NCBI GenBank assembly: GCA_045546695.1
Contig: JAZQDE010000015.1
Span: 55,343-119,342 of the forward strand
Source: SIG424 sp045546695
GTDB taxonomy: Bacteria; Bacillota; Clostridia; UBA1212; UBA1255
Length of the DNA stretch: 64,000 nucleotides
Reading direction: 5' to 3'
Positions 17,700 through 26,321 of this stretch are shown here, one piece after another. Positions within the stretch are counted from its first letter, which is position 1, and every line of letters begins with the position of its first letter. The translations under genes were made by a program, and so were the position numbers. A model generated the notes under the pieces. The model was not told the DNA's origin. It did not search any database and worked only from the letters and a program-made list of their open reading frames with translations.

Positions 17700-18671
17700 T
17701 TAAGCAAATATCATCAGTTCAAGAGCTCTTGTGTCTTTTATAAAGCCGTTTTTGACAGCTTCATCAAGCTCGCAGCATCGTTTTATTTTGTCAGATAATT
17801 CTTCAAATGAATATCCTTTTGATTGCCTTATAAGCTTCTGTACAACAAATGACATATTCGGTGCTATGCCAAGATTTGCCATTATCTCCTGATTTGTAAG
17901 TTTGTTTTCTGAATAAAGCTTGACATCATACATCATCATCCAGTTTCTGGGTATCATGACAAGCATCATTGAAATGTTCTGTTTATCTTCGGAAAGTGAA
18001 TTCATAAGTGACAGTGCGCTCTCCATCTTGCGGTCAGCCAGTGCATCGTTCAGATCGAAAATCCTGGCATTTACTGTCAGCGTGCATATTTTTTTCACAT
18101 GGTCGACTGTTATATCTCCACCCGGACCAACGTACAGGCAAAGCTTTTCGAGTTCTCTCAGGACGTTCTGCATGTCGTCAATTGTGTTCGACAGTAAAAA
18201 AACAGCCGCCGCAGTCTGTATCGTCGCGCCCTGTGATTTTACGAAGCTGGTGATAATCTTGAGCTTTTCTGGCTGCTCCATTTTTTCACACGAAACAGTC
18301 TCGCCAAGACTGACTGCCAGTTTTGCAAGCTTTTTTCGTTTATCGAATTCGTTTTCCTTAAAAATCAATGTAAAGTTCTCATCTTCTGCAAGCTGTGTAA
18401 GGTATCCGCAAAGACTTTCTTCGCGCTCCTGGGCAATTGCCTTTGATGAAAAGAGGCCTGTATTTGTAAAAATAAGTACCTTTTCTTCACCGAAAAGTGA
18501 TGGCTGTGCCATGTCGGCAAGTACTTCGAGCATGTCGTCAGAGGCTGTAAACTGATACACATTCATCTTGTCGCACTTGAATTTTTTGGCAATTCGTCTT
18601 GCGTTGAGATCCTTAAGATAGTCATTTGAGCCATAATATACAAATAATCTTTTCTGAACCTCTTGCGGCAT
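17700..18671 (-). CDS. holA: DNA polymerase III delta subunit
   Basis: A 323-residue protein with the HolA beginning QKRLFVYYGSNDYLKDLNARRI, a degenerate AAA+ core, and a C-terminal helical collar (NWMMMYDVKLYSENKLTNQEIMANLG). The delta subunit opens the beta clamp in the clamp loader. The ATG at 18671 is preferred over one 15 nt upstream, because AGGGGG (18678-18683) sits 6 nt before it and overlaps the upstream ATG. It may be read from the nucleoside hydrolase-ribokinase gene through a 60-nt gap or from a weak local promoter containing TATACT. Confidence 0.9.
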   Translation of the reverse strand: MPQEVQKRLFVYYGSNDYLKDLNARRIAKKFKCDKMNVYQFTASDDMLEVLADMAQPSLFGEEKVLIFTNTGLFSSKAIAQEREESLCGYLTQLAEDENFTLIFKENEFDKRKKLAKLAVSLGETVSCEKMEQPEKLKIITSFVKSQGATIQTAAAVFLLSNTIDDMQNVLRELEKLCLYVGPGGDITVDHVKKICTLTVNARIFDLNDALADRKMESALSLMNSLSEDKQNISMMLVMIPRNWMMMYDVKLYSENKLTNQEIMANLGIAPNMSFVVQKLIRQSKGYSFEELSDKIKRCCELDEAVKNGFIKDTRALELMIFA

Positions 18672-18733
18672 GTGTATCCCCCTCATTAATTATTCATTTT
18701 AACAGTATACCACAAATGATTGTGATATGCACC

Positions 18734-20572
18734 TCATTTTACTCTGACACGGTGTGGAACTGACCTTGCAGCGCCTTCTTGTGTCACTGCTATCGCGGAG
18801 GCCGTCGCAGCTGCCTTCAGTGCGTCTTTAACAGATTCTCCGTTCATTATACTTGCAAAGAAATATCCTGTGAATGTGTCACCTGCGCCGGTTGTGTCCA
18901 CAGCCGGACCGAATGATTCTGCCGGTACGTATATTTCATCGCCTCCGATGTATGCAATCGCGCCGTCCGTACCTAATGTCTTTATTATTTTTGCGTTCGG
19001 GAATACTTTTTTGAGGCTTTCTGTATCCGGAGCGAATGCTTCTGCTTCGCCGCAGTTCAGTATTACCCAGTCGAGCTTTGCGATTGCTTTGCTTTTCACA
19101 AGTTTATCTGTTATCGGCGACGGATTCAGAATGATTATCATGCCTTTCTGATGTGCTTTTTCAATTATATAATCTATGTTTGATATTTCATTCTGAAGCA
19201 GCAAATAGTCTCCTTGTGAAAAGTTTCCGAGGACTGCATCTATTTCTTTTTCATTGATTGTGGCGTTTGATCCGCCGAAAATTATTATGCAATTTTCACC
19301 GGACGGAGCCACCTGAATTATTGCGTGTCCCGTTGCTGCCAAATCGTCTGTCATTACGAAAGAAACGTTTACGTCGTTGTCTTGTAGGAAGTTTTTGAGC
19401 ATGGTGCCGTCTTTGCCGATTTTGCCTCCGTGGTAAACGTTTGCGCCGGCTTTTGAAAGTGCTACTGACTGATTGAGACCTTTACCTCCGACGTGAAGTG
19501 CATATTGACTCGCTGCGATTGTCTGCCCTGCCTTTACAAAATCTTCTACCTGATATACGTGATCAATGTTGAGTGATCCGAAATTCAGTATTTTGGGTTC
19601 TTTTTTTCCTGCATTCAGTAAGTATTTTGAAAACTCACGTCCAATCGCCTGTGGCTCACAGTTCAGTTCCATGTAATATGAATTGCCATTTTCTGTAAGG
19701 ACAAATTCTGTTGCATCGTCCATATTTTTATCAAGAACAACCTTGCCGGGCCCTGATAATCTGTAAAAATCTCCTTCGCCTTCGAATGCAAATTGTACCG
19801 CTGTCAGGTCGTAGCTTTTATTCATATAAGGATTCATTTTTCTGAATTCTGTATACAATTTGTATGATATAGCAACCGGGTTACTGTCCGCGTCTTCCGG
19901 CATGTTTTCCGGGCTGAATCCGGAGTCAATGCTGTATCCGACTTCAAATCCGCTGTAAATTACAGGCACCGGCATTTTTTCAAGAAATGTACATGCCGCG
20001 TTTGCGTCGCAAATGATGTTGTATTCGCGTTGTTTGTTTTCTGTCGCACCGGCCATTGATATCGTTGCATAAACTTTTTTAGCAACCAGTTCGACGCCGT
20101 TCATGTCGCTGATGTCGTCCGGTGTGCTTGTGAGCAGCTGCGCAACTGTATTAAGAGGTCCGATTGTTACAAGTATTACGCTGTTGTCTTCTGCCCCGGC
20201 AAGCAACCTTCTATACAGCCTTGTTGACTCTTCAGGCTTTTTATTGCCAACAGGTTCGTATTGTGAGTTAAAATGTTCTGAAATATATTTATTATATGCC
20301 ATTGCGTCGTCGTTGTACAAAAAGCCCGGCTCTGTATACATGCCTATCGGAACGTCTTTGTTCCCGCAAAATGTGCTGACAACGTCGATTGCTCCTGTGC
20401 CGTATGGATTTGACGTGCAGTTGATAATACCAAGTACCTGTATGTCATATTTTTGTGCAAGTCTGTGCAGAACGACAAGTGCGCCTACGTCGTCACAATC
20501 CGGCCCGATGTCCGTATCAACGATGATGCTTCTTTTCACTTTCTTTAATGGTTCAAATTCAAATTTTTTCAT
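18734..20572 (-). CDS. Nucleoside hydrolase-ribokinase fusion protein
   Basis: A 612-residue protein with two enzyme domains. Residues about 14-320 are an inosine-uridine nucleoside hydrolase: the calcium and ribose site DTDIGPDCDD is at 19-28, with VTIGPLNTVAQLL (135-147) and ISMAGA. Residues about 326-612 are a PfkB ribokinase: NFGSLNIDHVY, VGGKGLNQSVALSKAG (361-376) and the anion-hole/catalytic-base motif DTTGAGDTFTG (559-569). The combination suggests nucleoside cleavage to base and ribose, then ribose-5-phosphate formation, in one polypeptide. The ATG at 20572 is chosen because GAGGT lies 9 nt upstream; an upstream in-frame ATG (20587) has no such site. A TTGCAA-N17-TATACT promoter precedes it. 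The order of domains is seen directly; the coupled reaction is inferred. Confidence 0.9.
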   Translation of the reverse strand: MKKFEFEPLKKVKRSIIVDTDIGPDCDDVGALVVLHRLAQKYDIQVLGIINCTSNPYGTGAIDVVSTFCGNKDVPIGMYTEPGFLYNDDAMAYNKYISEHFNSQYEPVGNKKPEESTRLYRRLLAGAEDNSVILVTIGPLNTVAQLLTSTPDDISDMNGVELVAKKVYATISMAGATENKQREYNIICDANAACTFLEKMPVPVIYSGFEVGYSIDSGFSPENMPEDADSNPVAISYKLYTEFRKMNPYMNKSYDLTAVQFAFEGEGDFYRLSGPGKVVLDKNMDDATEFVLTENGNSYYMELNCEPQAIGREFSKYLLNAGKKEPKILNFGSLNIDHVYQVEDFVKAGQTIAASQYALHVGGKGLNQSVALSKAGANVYHGGKIGKDGTMLKNFLQDNDVNVSFVMTDDLAATGHAIIQVAPSGENCIIIFGGSNATINEKEIDAVLGNFSQGDYLLLQNEISNIDYIIEKAHQKGMIIILNPSPITDKLVKSKAIAKLDWVILNCGEAEAFAPDTESLKKVFPNAKIIKTLGTDGAIAYIGGDEIYVPAESFGPAVDTTGAGDTFTGYFFASIMNGESVKDALKAAATASAIAVTQEGAARSVPHRVRVK

Positions 20573-20603
20573 AGCAGATGACCTCATTTTTGTTGCTGAT
20601 AGC

Positions 20604-20632
20604 AGTATACATAAATCTGTGCGTTGTTGCAA
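20604..20632 (-). promoter_or_regulatory. Predicted promoter for the hydrolase-kinase fusion
   Basis: TTGCAA (20627-20632) and TATACT (20604-20609) are separated by 17 bp on the minus strand, between the comEC-like stop and the fusion start. Confidence 0.7.
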
Positions 20633-20647
20633 GATAGCAATACTTTT

Positions 20648-21931
20648 TCACAATTGCGCAACACCCCTTCGCCCACGTCTCTTCCACATCAGCGCCACCA
20701 CGATAATCAAGCCTACATATATGCCGAGCACAACCGCAACATTTTCAATACATATGTTCATCGCACCAAACGGTGGCGGAGCATTCGAGGCCCCCCGGGC
20801 GAGCAGGCTCAGTGCTTTTGTAAAAAAGGCGCATAAATACCCACAAACGTTCAAACCGAAAAATCCACACAGATAGCCGCAGATACATATCCCACCCGAA
20901 AAGAATCCAGCAACAGAATTTATAAAAATGCCAACGAGAGATATTTTTCCAAAATAATACATCAGCAGTGGCACAAGGCCGATATTAACTGCAATTCCCG
21001 TCCTGAGCGACGATATATATTTACCATTTATTGGGAGCAAGGGCTCAACATAGCATATAGACAGCACCGAGGCATAACTCAATAAAAAACCCACGGAATA
21101 TATAACAAACGGATTATGTATCATTTGCACGATAGCCGCAAAATAAATTCCGTTCGAAAGCAGTGCGGGTCGGTCAAAGATCTTGCCGGATTGCGCATAA
21201 AGAAACATCAAAACAGCCCTGACAACGCTGTGCGAAAAATCTGTCAGAAACATAAAGAAAACAGCGGCGATAATCTTGAATACACTTCTGGCTTTGTATC
21301 CCATAAAACGATTGCGCGACAAAAGAGCAACCGGCTTCATCATCATAGCAACGTGCATACCGGACACAGCCGTAACATGTAAAATACCGGCATCACTGAA
21401 GTCGTCTTTGACATTATCTTCCATCATACAATCCGACCCCGTCATCACTGCAAAGGCAACCCCGGCATACTTACTACCCATTATTTCAACAAGGCTGGTG
21501 CGAATATCATATCTGAGGCCGGCAAAAAATCTCATTACAAAAGCCCCGCCACTACCGCTGCTTCCATTTTCTGTAAACTCAATATCGTCCCACGTAGCAT
21601 ACGCACTGAAGCCAACACCCCTTGACATAAGATAACGTCCATAATCATTATCCTTAACGGGCCGTATCTTACATTTTATAACAGCAAATTCCGCACACTC
21701 AGCCCTTTTAATAGTCTCATTATCACAACTGCCAAAAACTGTCAGCAGCACCTTTTCACCGGAAGAAGCGACGAAAATATAATCACCGGATTTATTCCAC
21801 GTCGCTTTATATATGTATCCATTATCCGGCACCGTCGCGTCGGGCGAAAAGTCAGCCCGGGCGCACCTGATAATGGAAAAAACAATTGTTATCACAAATA
21901 ATATCAAAAATCCATGTCTTTTAATAATCAC
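20648..21931 (-). CDS. comEC: ComEC/Rec2-like membrane protein without metallo-beta-lactamase domain
   Basis: A 427-residue membrane protein. After one N-terminal TM segment it has a DUF4131-like OB region (VLLTVFGSCDN to FSAYATWDDIEF, about 45-125) and then the Competence domain. The family's VSGMHVA motif (GILHVTAVSGMHVAMM) is near residue 190, followed by about eight hydrophobic segments. Full ComEC proteins are usually 650-800 residues and end in a metallo-beta-lactamase domain, which is absent here; the protein ends in a basic RRGRRG tail. The start is a GTG overlapping the spoVAE stop (GTGA) with a poor ribosome binding site, so translation should depend on coupling. It is the last gene of the sporulation operon. 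DNA transport is not proven for this short form. Confidence 0.82.
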   Translation of the reverse strand: MIIKRHGFLILFVITIVFSIIRCARADFSPDATVPDNGYIYKATWNKSGDYIFVASSGEKVLLTVFGSCDNETIKRAECAEFAVIKCKIRPVKDNDYGRYLMSRGVGFSAYATWDDIEFTENGSSGSGGAFVMRFFAGLRYDIRTSLVEIMGSKYAGVAFAVMTGSDCMMEDNVKDDFSDAGILHVTAVSGMHVAMMMKPVALLSRNRFMGYKARSVFKIIAAVFFMFLTDFSHSVVRAVLMFLYAQSGKIFDRPALLSNGIYFAAIVQMIHNPFVIYSVGFLLSYASVLSICYVEPLLPINGKYISSLRTGIAVNIGLVPLLMYYFGKISLVGIFINSVAGFFSGGICICGYLCGFFGLNVCGYLCAFFTKALSLLARGASNAPPPFGAMNICIENVAVVLGIYVGLIIVVALMWKRRGRRGVAQL

Positions 21932-22296
21932 TTTTTACTTTTTGGTTTTGAAACGATTGAGGCCACCAGTCCGAAAAAGACCGCCATAACGATACCGGTA
22001 GCAACGTCTGCAAGACCGCCTGTGAAAATCCCCCTGAAGCCGTATTCATCAACACTGCTGAGCACACCTTTACAAAGCGAATATCCAAATCCTGTCAGCG
22101 GAATCCTCGCACCGAAATCAGCAAAATCAACCAGATAATCGTACAAACCAATTGCTGTAAGAAATACGCCACAAACCACAAAGAGAACAAGAATCCTTGC
22201 GGAAGTCATTTTTGTTTTATCTATCAGAATCTGTGCAACGACACAAATCAGACCGCCAACCACAAACGCGCACAGATATTGTACAAAATAATCCAT
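21928..22296 (-). CDS. spoVAE: Stage V sporulation protein AE (SpoVAE)
   Basis: A 122-residue protein with three to four hydrophobic segments and the SpoVAC/SpoVAE family motif RIPLTGFGYSLCKGV, here matching the SpoVAEb branch. SpoVA proteins form the inner-membrane channel for dipicolinic acid uptake into and release from the spore core. It is the third gene of spoVAC-AD-AE, overlaps the comEC-like gene by 4 nt and follows spoVAD by 15 nt. Confidence 0.92.
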   Translation of the reverse strand: MDYFVQYLCAFVVGGLICVVAQILIDKTKMTSARILVLFVVCGVFLTAIGLYDYLVDFADFGARIPLTGFGYSLCKGVLSSVDEYGFRGIFTGGLADVATGIVMAVFFGLVASIVSKPKSKK

Positions 22297-22311
22297 TTTA
22301 TTCTCACCTTC

Positions 22312-23334
22312 TTAAATCTCAACAGACAAAGCATGCGCAATACCAAGCAGGTCCTCATTTTGTTTCACCATCACAGGGCTTATCAAGGCGCCGGTTGCGA
22401 CAAACAAGAGTCTTCGTATCTTAAGCGACTTCATCATTTCATAAATGTATGCGGTGAAAACTGCTGCTGCGCAGCCGCAACCGCTGCCACCCGACTTTGT
22501 ATTCTGTCTTTCACAATCAAAAATCATCTTGCCACAATCATTGTGACGACCGGAAATATCAATTCCGTGCAGCTTGAGTATGTCAATAAGAAGAGCACTT
22601 CCTGTATTTCCCAGATCACCTGTGAGAATCAGATCATAATAATCAACTGCCCGCTTCAGATCTGCAAAATGACTCAGAATCGTAGATGCACAGGCAGGAG
22701 CCATCACTGCACCCATGTTATTTACGTCATTAATCTTATAATTCTCAATCTTCCCGACAGTAACAGCCTCAATAAAAGGCTTCGAATCCTGATCAGAACC
22801 GCTTTTCACAGACGATAAATACGTAGCACCGGAAGCAGTCACAGTCCATTGCGACGTTGGTGTACGCTGGCCGCCCAGTTCCATCGGAAAACGATATTGT
22901 TTCTCAGCCGAACAGAAGTTGCTCGATGTAATTGTGATTGCATCTGACATGCCACCGCCATCAATGCACAACGATGCACAGAGCATCGATTCTACCATCG
23001 TTGAGCAGGCACCATATACACCAAGAAATGGAATTCCCGAATGTTTAAGTCCGATAGCTGTTGCCATACATTGGTTAAGCAAGTCGCCGCCAAAGACACA
23101 ATCTATATCTTCTGAAGAGAGATTTATCTTTCTCAGCAATTTATTAAACGTTTCTTCAACATAATGCGCCTCGCCTTTTTCCCATGTATCTTCAGAATAA
23201 TCTTCCCTTTCCGACTGGTCGAAATAGTCGCCGAGTGGCCCGTCCTTTTCACGCGGACCGACAATACAAGCCGTCTCATTAATATATATTTTCTTATCAA
23301 GCAAATATGATTGATTTCCTTTTTTTACCGCCAT
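22312..23334 (-). CDS. spoVAD: Stage V sporulation protein AD (SpoVAD)
   Basis: A 340-residue thiolase-fold protein with the SpoVAD features: ETACIVGPREKDGPLGDYFD near the start, the GVYGACSTMVESM nucleophile-loop equivalent, and a C-terminal GGSGCGCAA turn. SpoVAD binds dipicolinic acid for the SpoVA channel; it is not a condensing enzyme. The ATG at 23334 is preferred over a TTG three codons earlier because AGAGG lies 9 nt upstream. It sits between spoVAC and spoVAE. Confidence 0.95.
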   Translation of the reverse strand: MAVKKGNQSYLLDKKIYINETACIVGPREKDGPLGDYFDQSEREDYSEDTWEKGEAHYVEETFNKLLRKINLSSEDIDCVFGGDLLNQCMATAIGLKHSGIPFLGVYGACSTMVESMLCASLCIDGGGMSDAITITSSNFCSAEKQYRFPMELGGQRTPTSQWTVTASGATYLSSVKSGSDQDSKPFIEAVTVGKIENYKINDVNNMGAVMAPACASTILSHFADLKRAVDYYDLILTGDLGNTGSALLIDILKLHGIDISGRHNDCGKMIFDCERQNTKSGGSGCGCAAAVFTAYIYEMMKSLKIRRLLFVATGALISPVMVKQNEDLLGIAHALSVEI

Positions 23335-23348
23335 AAAATTCAACCTCT

Positions 23349-23825
23349 TTATATTTTCACAAGATAATATATAAGTCCGACCAGCACGCTTGATGCTGTC
23401 CCATAGACAAGCACCGGCCCTGCGACCTGAAACATCTGCGCGCCTACACCGAGTATCAGTCCTTCGCTGCGATATTCCATCGCCGGCGATACTACGGAAT
23501 TGGCAAAACCTGTAATCGGTACAATCGTACCGGCACCTGCAATCATTCCGATACTGTCATATACATTAAGCGCAGTAAGCAATGCTCCGAGAAAAACCAT
23601 AAACAAAACTGTCAGCGCTCCTACACTCTTTTCATCAAGAATCCCAATTACTTTCTGTACAGGTGTGCACGTCAGAAGGTCGCTGTAGCCTTGCGCAATG
23701 ATGCAAATCAAGCCACCAAACAAAAAAGCCATAAGACAGTTTTTGCCAATTTTTGTCTTGCCACTACGCTTGTCGCTCATCTTCTGATATTCTTTTTCAG
23801 TCAATTTATTCAGATTGTCACTCAT
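23349..23825 (-). CDS. spoVAC: Stage V sporulation protein AC (SpoVAC)
   Basis: A 158-residue membrane protein with a hydrophilic N-terminus of about 28 residues, then four hydrophobic segments. It has the signature VPITGFANSVVSPAMEYRSEGLILG shared with SpoVAE. SpoVAC is the mechanosensitive component of the SpoVA dipicolinate channel. GGAGG precedes the ATG by 7 nt. The gene follows sigF by 53 nt, a common synteny in Clostridia, where spoVAA and spoVAB are often missing, as here. Confidence 0.94.
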   Translation of the reverse strand: MSDNLNKLTEKEYQKMSDKRSGKTKIGKNCLMAFLFGGLICIIAQGYSDLLTCTPVQKVIGILDEKSVGALTVLFMVFLGALLTALNVYDSIGMIAGAGTIVPITGFANSVVSPAMEYRSEGLILGVGAQMFQVAGPVLVYGTASSVLVGLIYYLVKI

Positions 23826-23878
23826 AAAAGCCTCCGTAAAATAATAATATTATTCTTTACTTTGGCCGCCATTTATAT

Positions 23879-24583
23879 TCAGAAATCAGAATCAAAATCT
23901 TTTTTCAAAGCCTTCAATATGCGTTTTTCTGCGCGACAAACCTGAACCTGCGTCATGCCCATCACTTTTGCAACTTCAAGCTGTGTCATTTCACGATAAT
24001 ACCTGAGCATAATCAACTGTCGATCCTTTTCACAAAGACTGTCAAGCGCGCCGCGTACAGACAGAACGTCAAGCAAGTTGTCTTCCGCCGGCGTATGCTC
24101 CCTCAGATTCTCATGATCATCTATAGAATCGCACGTAAGCTTTACCTCAAGCGCCGTAATTACCTCGTCGCTGTCAAGGCAAAGCGCATTTGCAATCTCA
24201 CATATTCCGGGCTCAACACCAGTAAGATTTTTTTGAGTCTCAATGTAACTTCGCACTTTGGCGTTGTTGCTCTTTACGGCACGCGAGACTTTTATAATGC
24301 CATCGTCACGCAAAAAACGGCGTATCTCGCCTGCAATCATCGGCACGGCATACGTTGAAAAGCAAACGTCATATGACATGTCAAAATTGCGTACAGCTTT
24401 AATAAGGCCAATAGAGCCAAGCTGATACAAGTCCTCAGGCTCTGTGCCTTTGCCCATATATCTCTTCACAACACTCCAAACAAGCCCGGTGTTGCGTTCA
24501 ACAAGGTCATTAAGGGCGTGCTCATCGCCTTGCTGCGCATCTTTTACAAGCTGCAGCATAGCATCGTTGTCAATATTTGCCAT
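23879..24583 (-). CDS. sigF: RNA polymerase sporulation sigma factor SigF
   Basis: A 234-residue sigma-70 family factor of the SigF/SigG/SigB group. Region 2 contains DLYQLGSIGLIKAVRNFD and FSTYAVPMIAGEIRRFLRDDG. Region 4 ends with a helix-turn-helix MTQLEVAKVMGMTQVQVCRAEKRILKALK. Its place immediately after spoIIAB identifies it as sigma-F rather than sigma-G. It directs forespore transcription once released by SpoIIAA. AAGGGGG lies 7 nt before the ATG. Confidence 0.95.
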   Translation of the reverse strand: MANIDNDAMLQLVKDAQQGDEHALNDLVERNTGLVWSVVKRYMGKGTEPEDLYQLGSIGLIKAVRNFDMSYDVCFSTYAVPMIAGEIRRFLRDDGIIKVSRAVKSNNAKVRSYIETQKNLTGVEPGICEIANALCLDSDEVITALEVKLTCDSIDDHENLREHTPAEDNLLDVLSVRGALDSLCEKDRQLIMLRYYREMTQLEVAKVMGMTQVQVCRAEKRILKALKKDFDSDF

Positions 24584-24597
24584 ATAAAAACCCCCTT

Positions 24598-25044
24598 CTA
24601 TTGAAGGTTCTTAAACAGCTTGAGCATCGTAATCTTTGTACCGGCTCCCACGGCCGATATTATCGTAATCTTGTCAGTAAAAGACTCCATTATAGTAAAA
24701 CCAAGGCCGGAGCGTTCTGCCTCGGGAGACGTCGTGTACATGGCCTGTCTTGCCAGTTCAATATCTTCGATACCTTTACCAAAATCTTCTATACTGACCT
24801 CGACACCTGAATCATACAAGAGGCATTGAATATGTATTATATTCTCCTTACCTTCATACTCCGGCCCACTGTACGCATGCACGACGCAGTTCGTTACAGC
24901 CTCACTGACTGCCGTTTTTATATCTGCAAGCTCATCTACAGTTGGGTCAAGTTGCGAAGCAAAAACACCAACCACACTCCTTGCAAAGCCTTCGTTGTTT
25001 GACTTTGCCGGGAAATTCATTGAAAACTCATTAATTCTTTTCAC
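24598..25044 (-). CDS. spoIIAB: Anti-sigma F factor SpoIIAB
   Basis: A 148-residue GHKL serine kinase with the N box EAVTNCVVHAYSG (near 48-60), a G1 box IEDFGKGIED and G2 box GLGFTIMESF. It binds sigma-F and phosphorylates SpoIIAA. The start codon is GTG at 25044, supported by AAGGAGA (25054-25060) 9 nt upstream; GTG-AAA-A also forms one copy of the repeated GTGAAAA word. The gene order spoIIAA-spoIIAB-sigF is the classic spoIIA operon. Confidence 0.96.
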   Translation of the reverse strand: MKRINEFSMNFPAKSNNEGFARSVVGVFASQLDPTVDELADIKTAVSEAVTNCVVHAYSGPEYEGKENIIHIQCLLYDSGVEVSIEDFGKGIEDIELARQAMYTTSPEAERSGLGFTIMESFTDKITIISAVGAGTKITMLKLFKNLQ

Positions 25045-25062
25045 AGTAAAACATCTCCTTTC

Positions 25063-25389
25063 TCAGACAGCGTCATTGATGTCGCTGCAAATCTTTGCAA
25101 ACTGAAACACACCGGACATCTCAAGTATTTTGCGCACGGTGTTGTTATTACACATTATGTAAATGCTGCCGCCAACAGCCTTTATCTTTTTGTATCTGCC
25201 TACAATCATACCTATCCCTGAGCTGTCCATAAACGTCAGTTTATTAAAATCAAAAACAACTTTATGTACGTAGGGCTTCATTATCTCGCTGTCAATCCGA
25301 TAGCGTATCTCATCTGTGTAGTGGTGATCAAGTTCACCGGCAACTCTTACAATCAATGTATTGCCGGTATGAGCCAATCCGAACTTCAT
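25063..25389 (-). CDS. spoIIAA: Anti-sigma F factor antagonist SpoIIAA
   Basis: A 108-residue STAS-domain protein. The phosphorylatable Ser lies in FMDSSGIGMIVGRYK (near residue 56), preceded by VVFDFNKLTFMD. Its unphosphorylated form frees sigma-F from SpoIIAB. AAGGAGG lies 7 nt before the ATG. It heads the sporulation operon, and upstream lies a sequence resembling a sigma-H promoter. Confidence 0.96.
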   Translation of the reverse strand: MKFGLAHTGNTLIVRVAGELDHHYTDEIRYRIDSEIMKPYVHKVVFDFNKLTFMDSSGIGMIVGRYKKIKAVGGSIYIMCNNNTVRKILEMSGVFQFAKICSDINDAV

Positions 25390-25432
25390 AGTACATCCTC
25401 CTTAGTCTTATCTTAAGTATTGCAAATATAGG

Positions 25433-25462
25433 ATATGCACTTAGTCCGGAAAATATTCCTGT
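25433..25462 (-). promoter_or_regulatory. Candidate sigma-H promoter for the spoIIA operon
   Basis: On the minus strand ACAGGAATA (25454-25462) fits the B. subtilis sigma-H -35 consensus RnAGGAwWW without mismatch. AGTGCATAT (25433-25441) fits the -10 RnnGAATww with one mismatch (GCAT for GAAT). The spacer is 12 bp. spoIIA operons are known sigma-H targets, which supports the reading. Confidence 0.65.
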
Positions 25463-25472
25463 TTGTGAAAAA

Positions 25473-26309
25473 TTATTTTTTTAATGCTGTCTCATATGCC
25501 TGCTTCAGCTTGGACAGTCTGTGTGAAACGCCTGATTTTGACAGTGGCGGGTTGAAAAGCTGACCTAAGTCGCTTAAAGATACTTCAGGATTTTCAAGTC
25601 TTATCTTTGCCATATCCTTTAATTCTTTCGGTAGCAAAGCAAATTGAGGCATCCGTGAAAAAGCCTTTAACATCTGTATTTGTTTCTGGGCGCAGTTGAT
25701 TGTTTTATTAAGGTTTGCCATGTCGCAATTAAGACCCCTGTTTGCCATATTATTGGCACTTCGCATAATTCGCCCGTTCTCGTACTCAAGCATCGCCTTT
25801 ACGGCGCCGAGTCTTGCAAGCAATTCCGAAATCGCCGCAGCATCTTTCATGTAAATCAGATATTTCCCTGCCCTGGCAGACGTTTTTGCCTCGTGGCCAA
25901 TCTCTGTAAGCGACTGCATACACACTTCCATAGCATCTTCATCATCAAATACAATCTCGAAATGAGCCGACTTGTCGGGCGCGGAAACAAAACCATTTTT
26001 TACAAAACACGCGCGTATAAATCCGATAGAAAACTCCGGTGTGAAAACAGCTTCTTTGTGGTGGCCTTCAGAAAATGAAATTCCATAAACGTATGTACCG
26101 CCATTCATTTTCCTAGTGAAAAACCTGACGAACGATTCAGGGTCATTGTATCTGTAAACGTTTGAAATACGCTCTATATATGACTTATTTTCGCTCATTA
26201 CAGTATTCCCGTGTAAAATTGCATACGCGAGCTTCTCTCCCGAAACGGCCTCGTCAGAAGTCAGTCTGCTATTTATAATCTGCTGCTTTACATCGCCTGC
26301 GTATGACAT
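25473..26309 (-). CDS. whiA: Sporulation/cell division regulator WhiA
   Basis: A 278-residue protein with the WhiA layout: an N-terminal region with GEKLAYAILHG, a degenerate LAGLIDADG endonuclease-like core (SIGFIRACFVKNGFVSAP) and a C-terminal helix-turn-helix (LKDMAKIRLENPEVSLSDLGQLFNPPLSKSGVSHRLSKL). WhiA binds DNA and affects division and chromosome segregation in Firmicutes. Here it follows helD by 12 nt rather than the usual rapZ-yvcK partners. AGAGG lies 6 nt before the ATG. It abuts the spoIIA promoter downstream. Confidence 0.94.
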   Translation of the reverse strand: MSYAGDVKQQIINSRLTSDEAVSGEKLAYAILHGNTVMSENKSYIERISNVYRYNDPESFVRFFTRKMNGGTYVYGISFSEGHHKEAVFTPEFSIGFIRACFVKNGFVSAPDKSAHFEIVFDDEDAMEVCMQSLTEIGHEAKTSARAGKYLIYMKDAAAISELLARLGAVKAMLEYENGRIMRSANNMANRGLNCDMANLNKTINCAQKQIQMLKAFSRMPQFALLPKELKDMAKIRLENPEVSLSDLGQLFNPPLSKSGVSHRLSKLKQAYETALKK

Positions 26310-26321
26310 AAAATACCTCTC

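Noticed and set aside
15060..17700. CtsR operator for clpC
   Set aside because: No tandem GGTCAAA heptads in the short gap upstream of clpC.
18672..18733. Promoter with TATACT upstream of holA
   Set aside because: No acceptable -35 lies 16-18 bp upstream, so it was not listed as a feature.
20648..21931. ComEC truncated by frameshift, with the missing domain nearby
   Set aside because: The frame ends in a basic tail at 20648, followed directly by the promoter of the next gene. No metallo-beta-lactamase motif (HxHxDH) was found in any frame nearby, so it is a short form rather than a broken gene.
23826..23878. Sigma-F/sigma-G promoter before spoVAC
   Set aside because: TGAATA is present, but the only CATnnTA-like -10 is about 21 bp away and mismatched. 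Such a promoter is expected, but this sequence does not support it.
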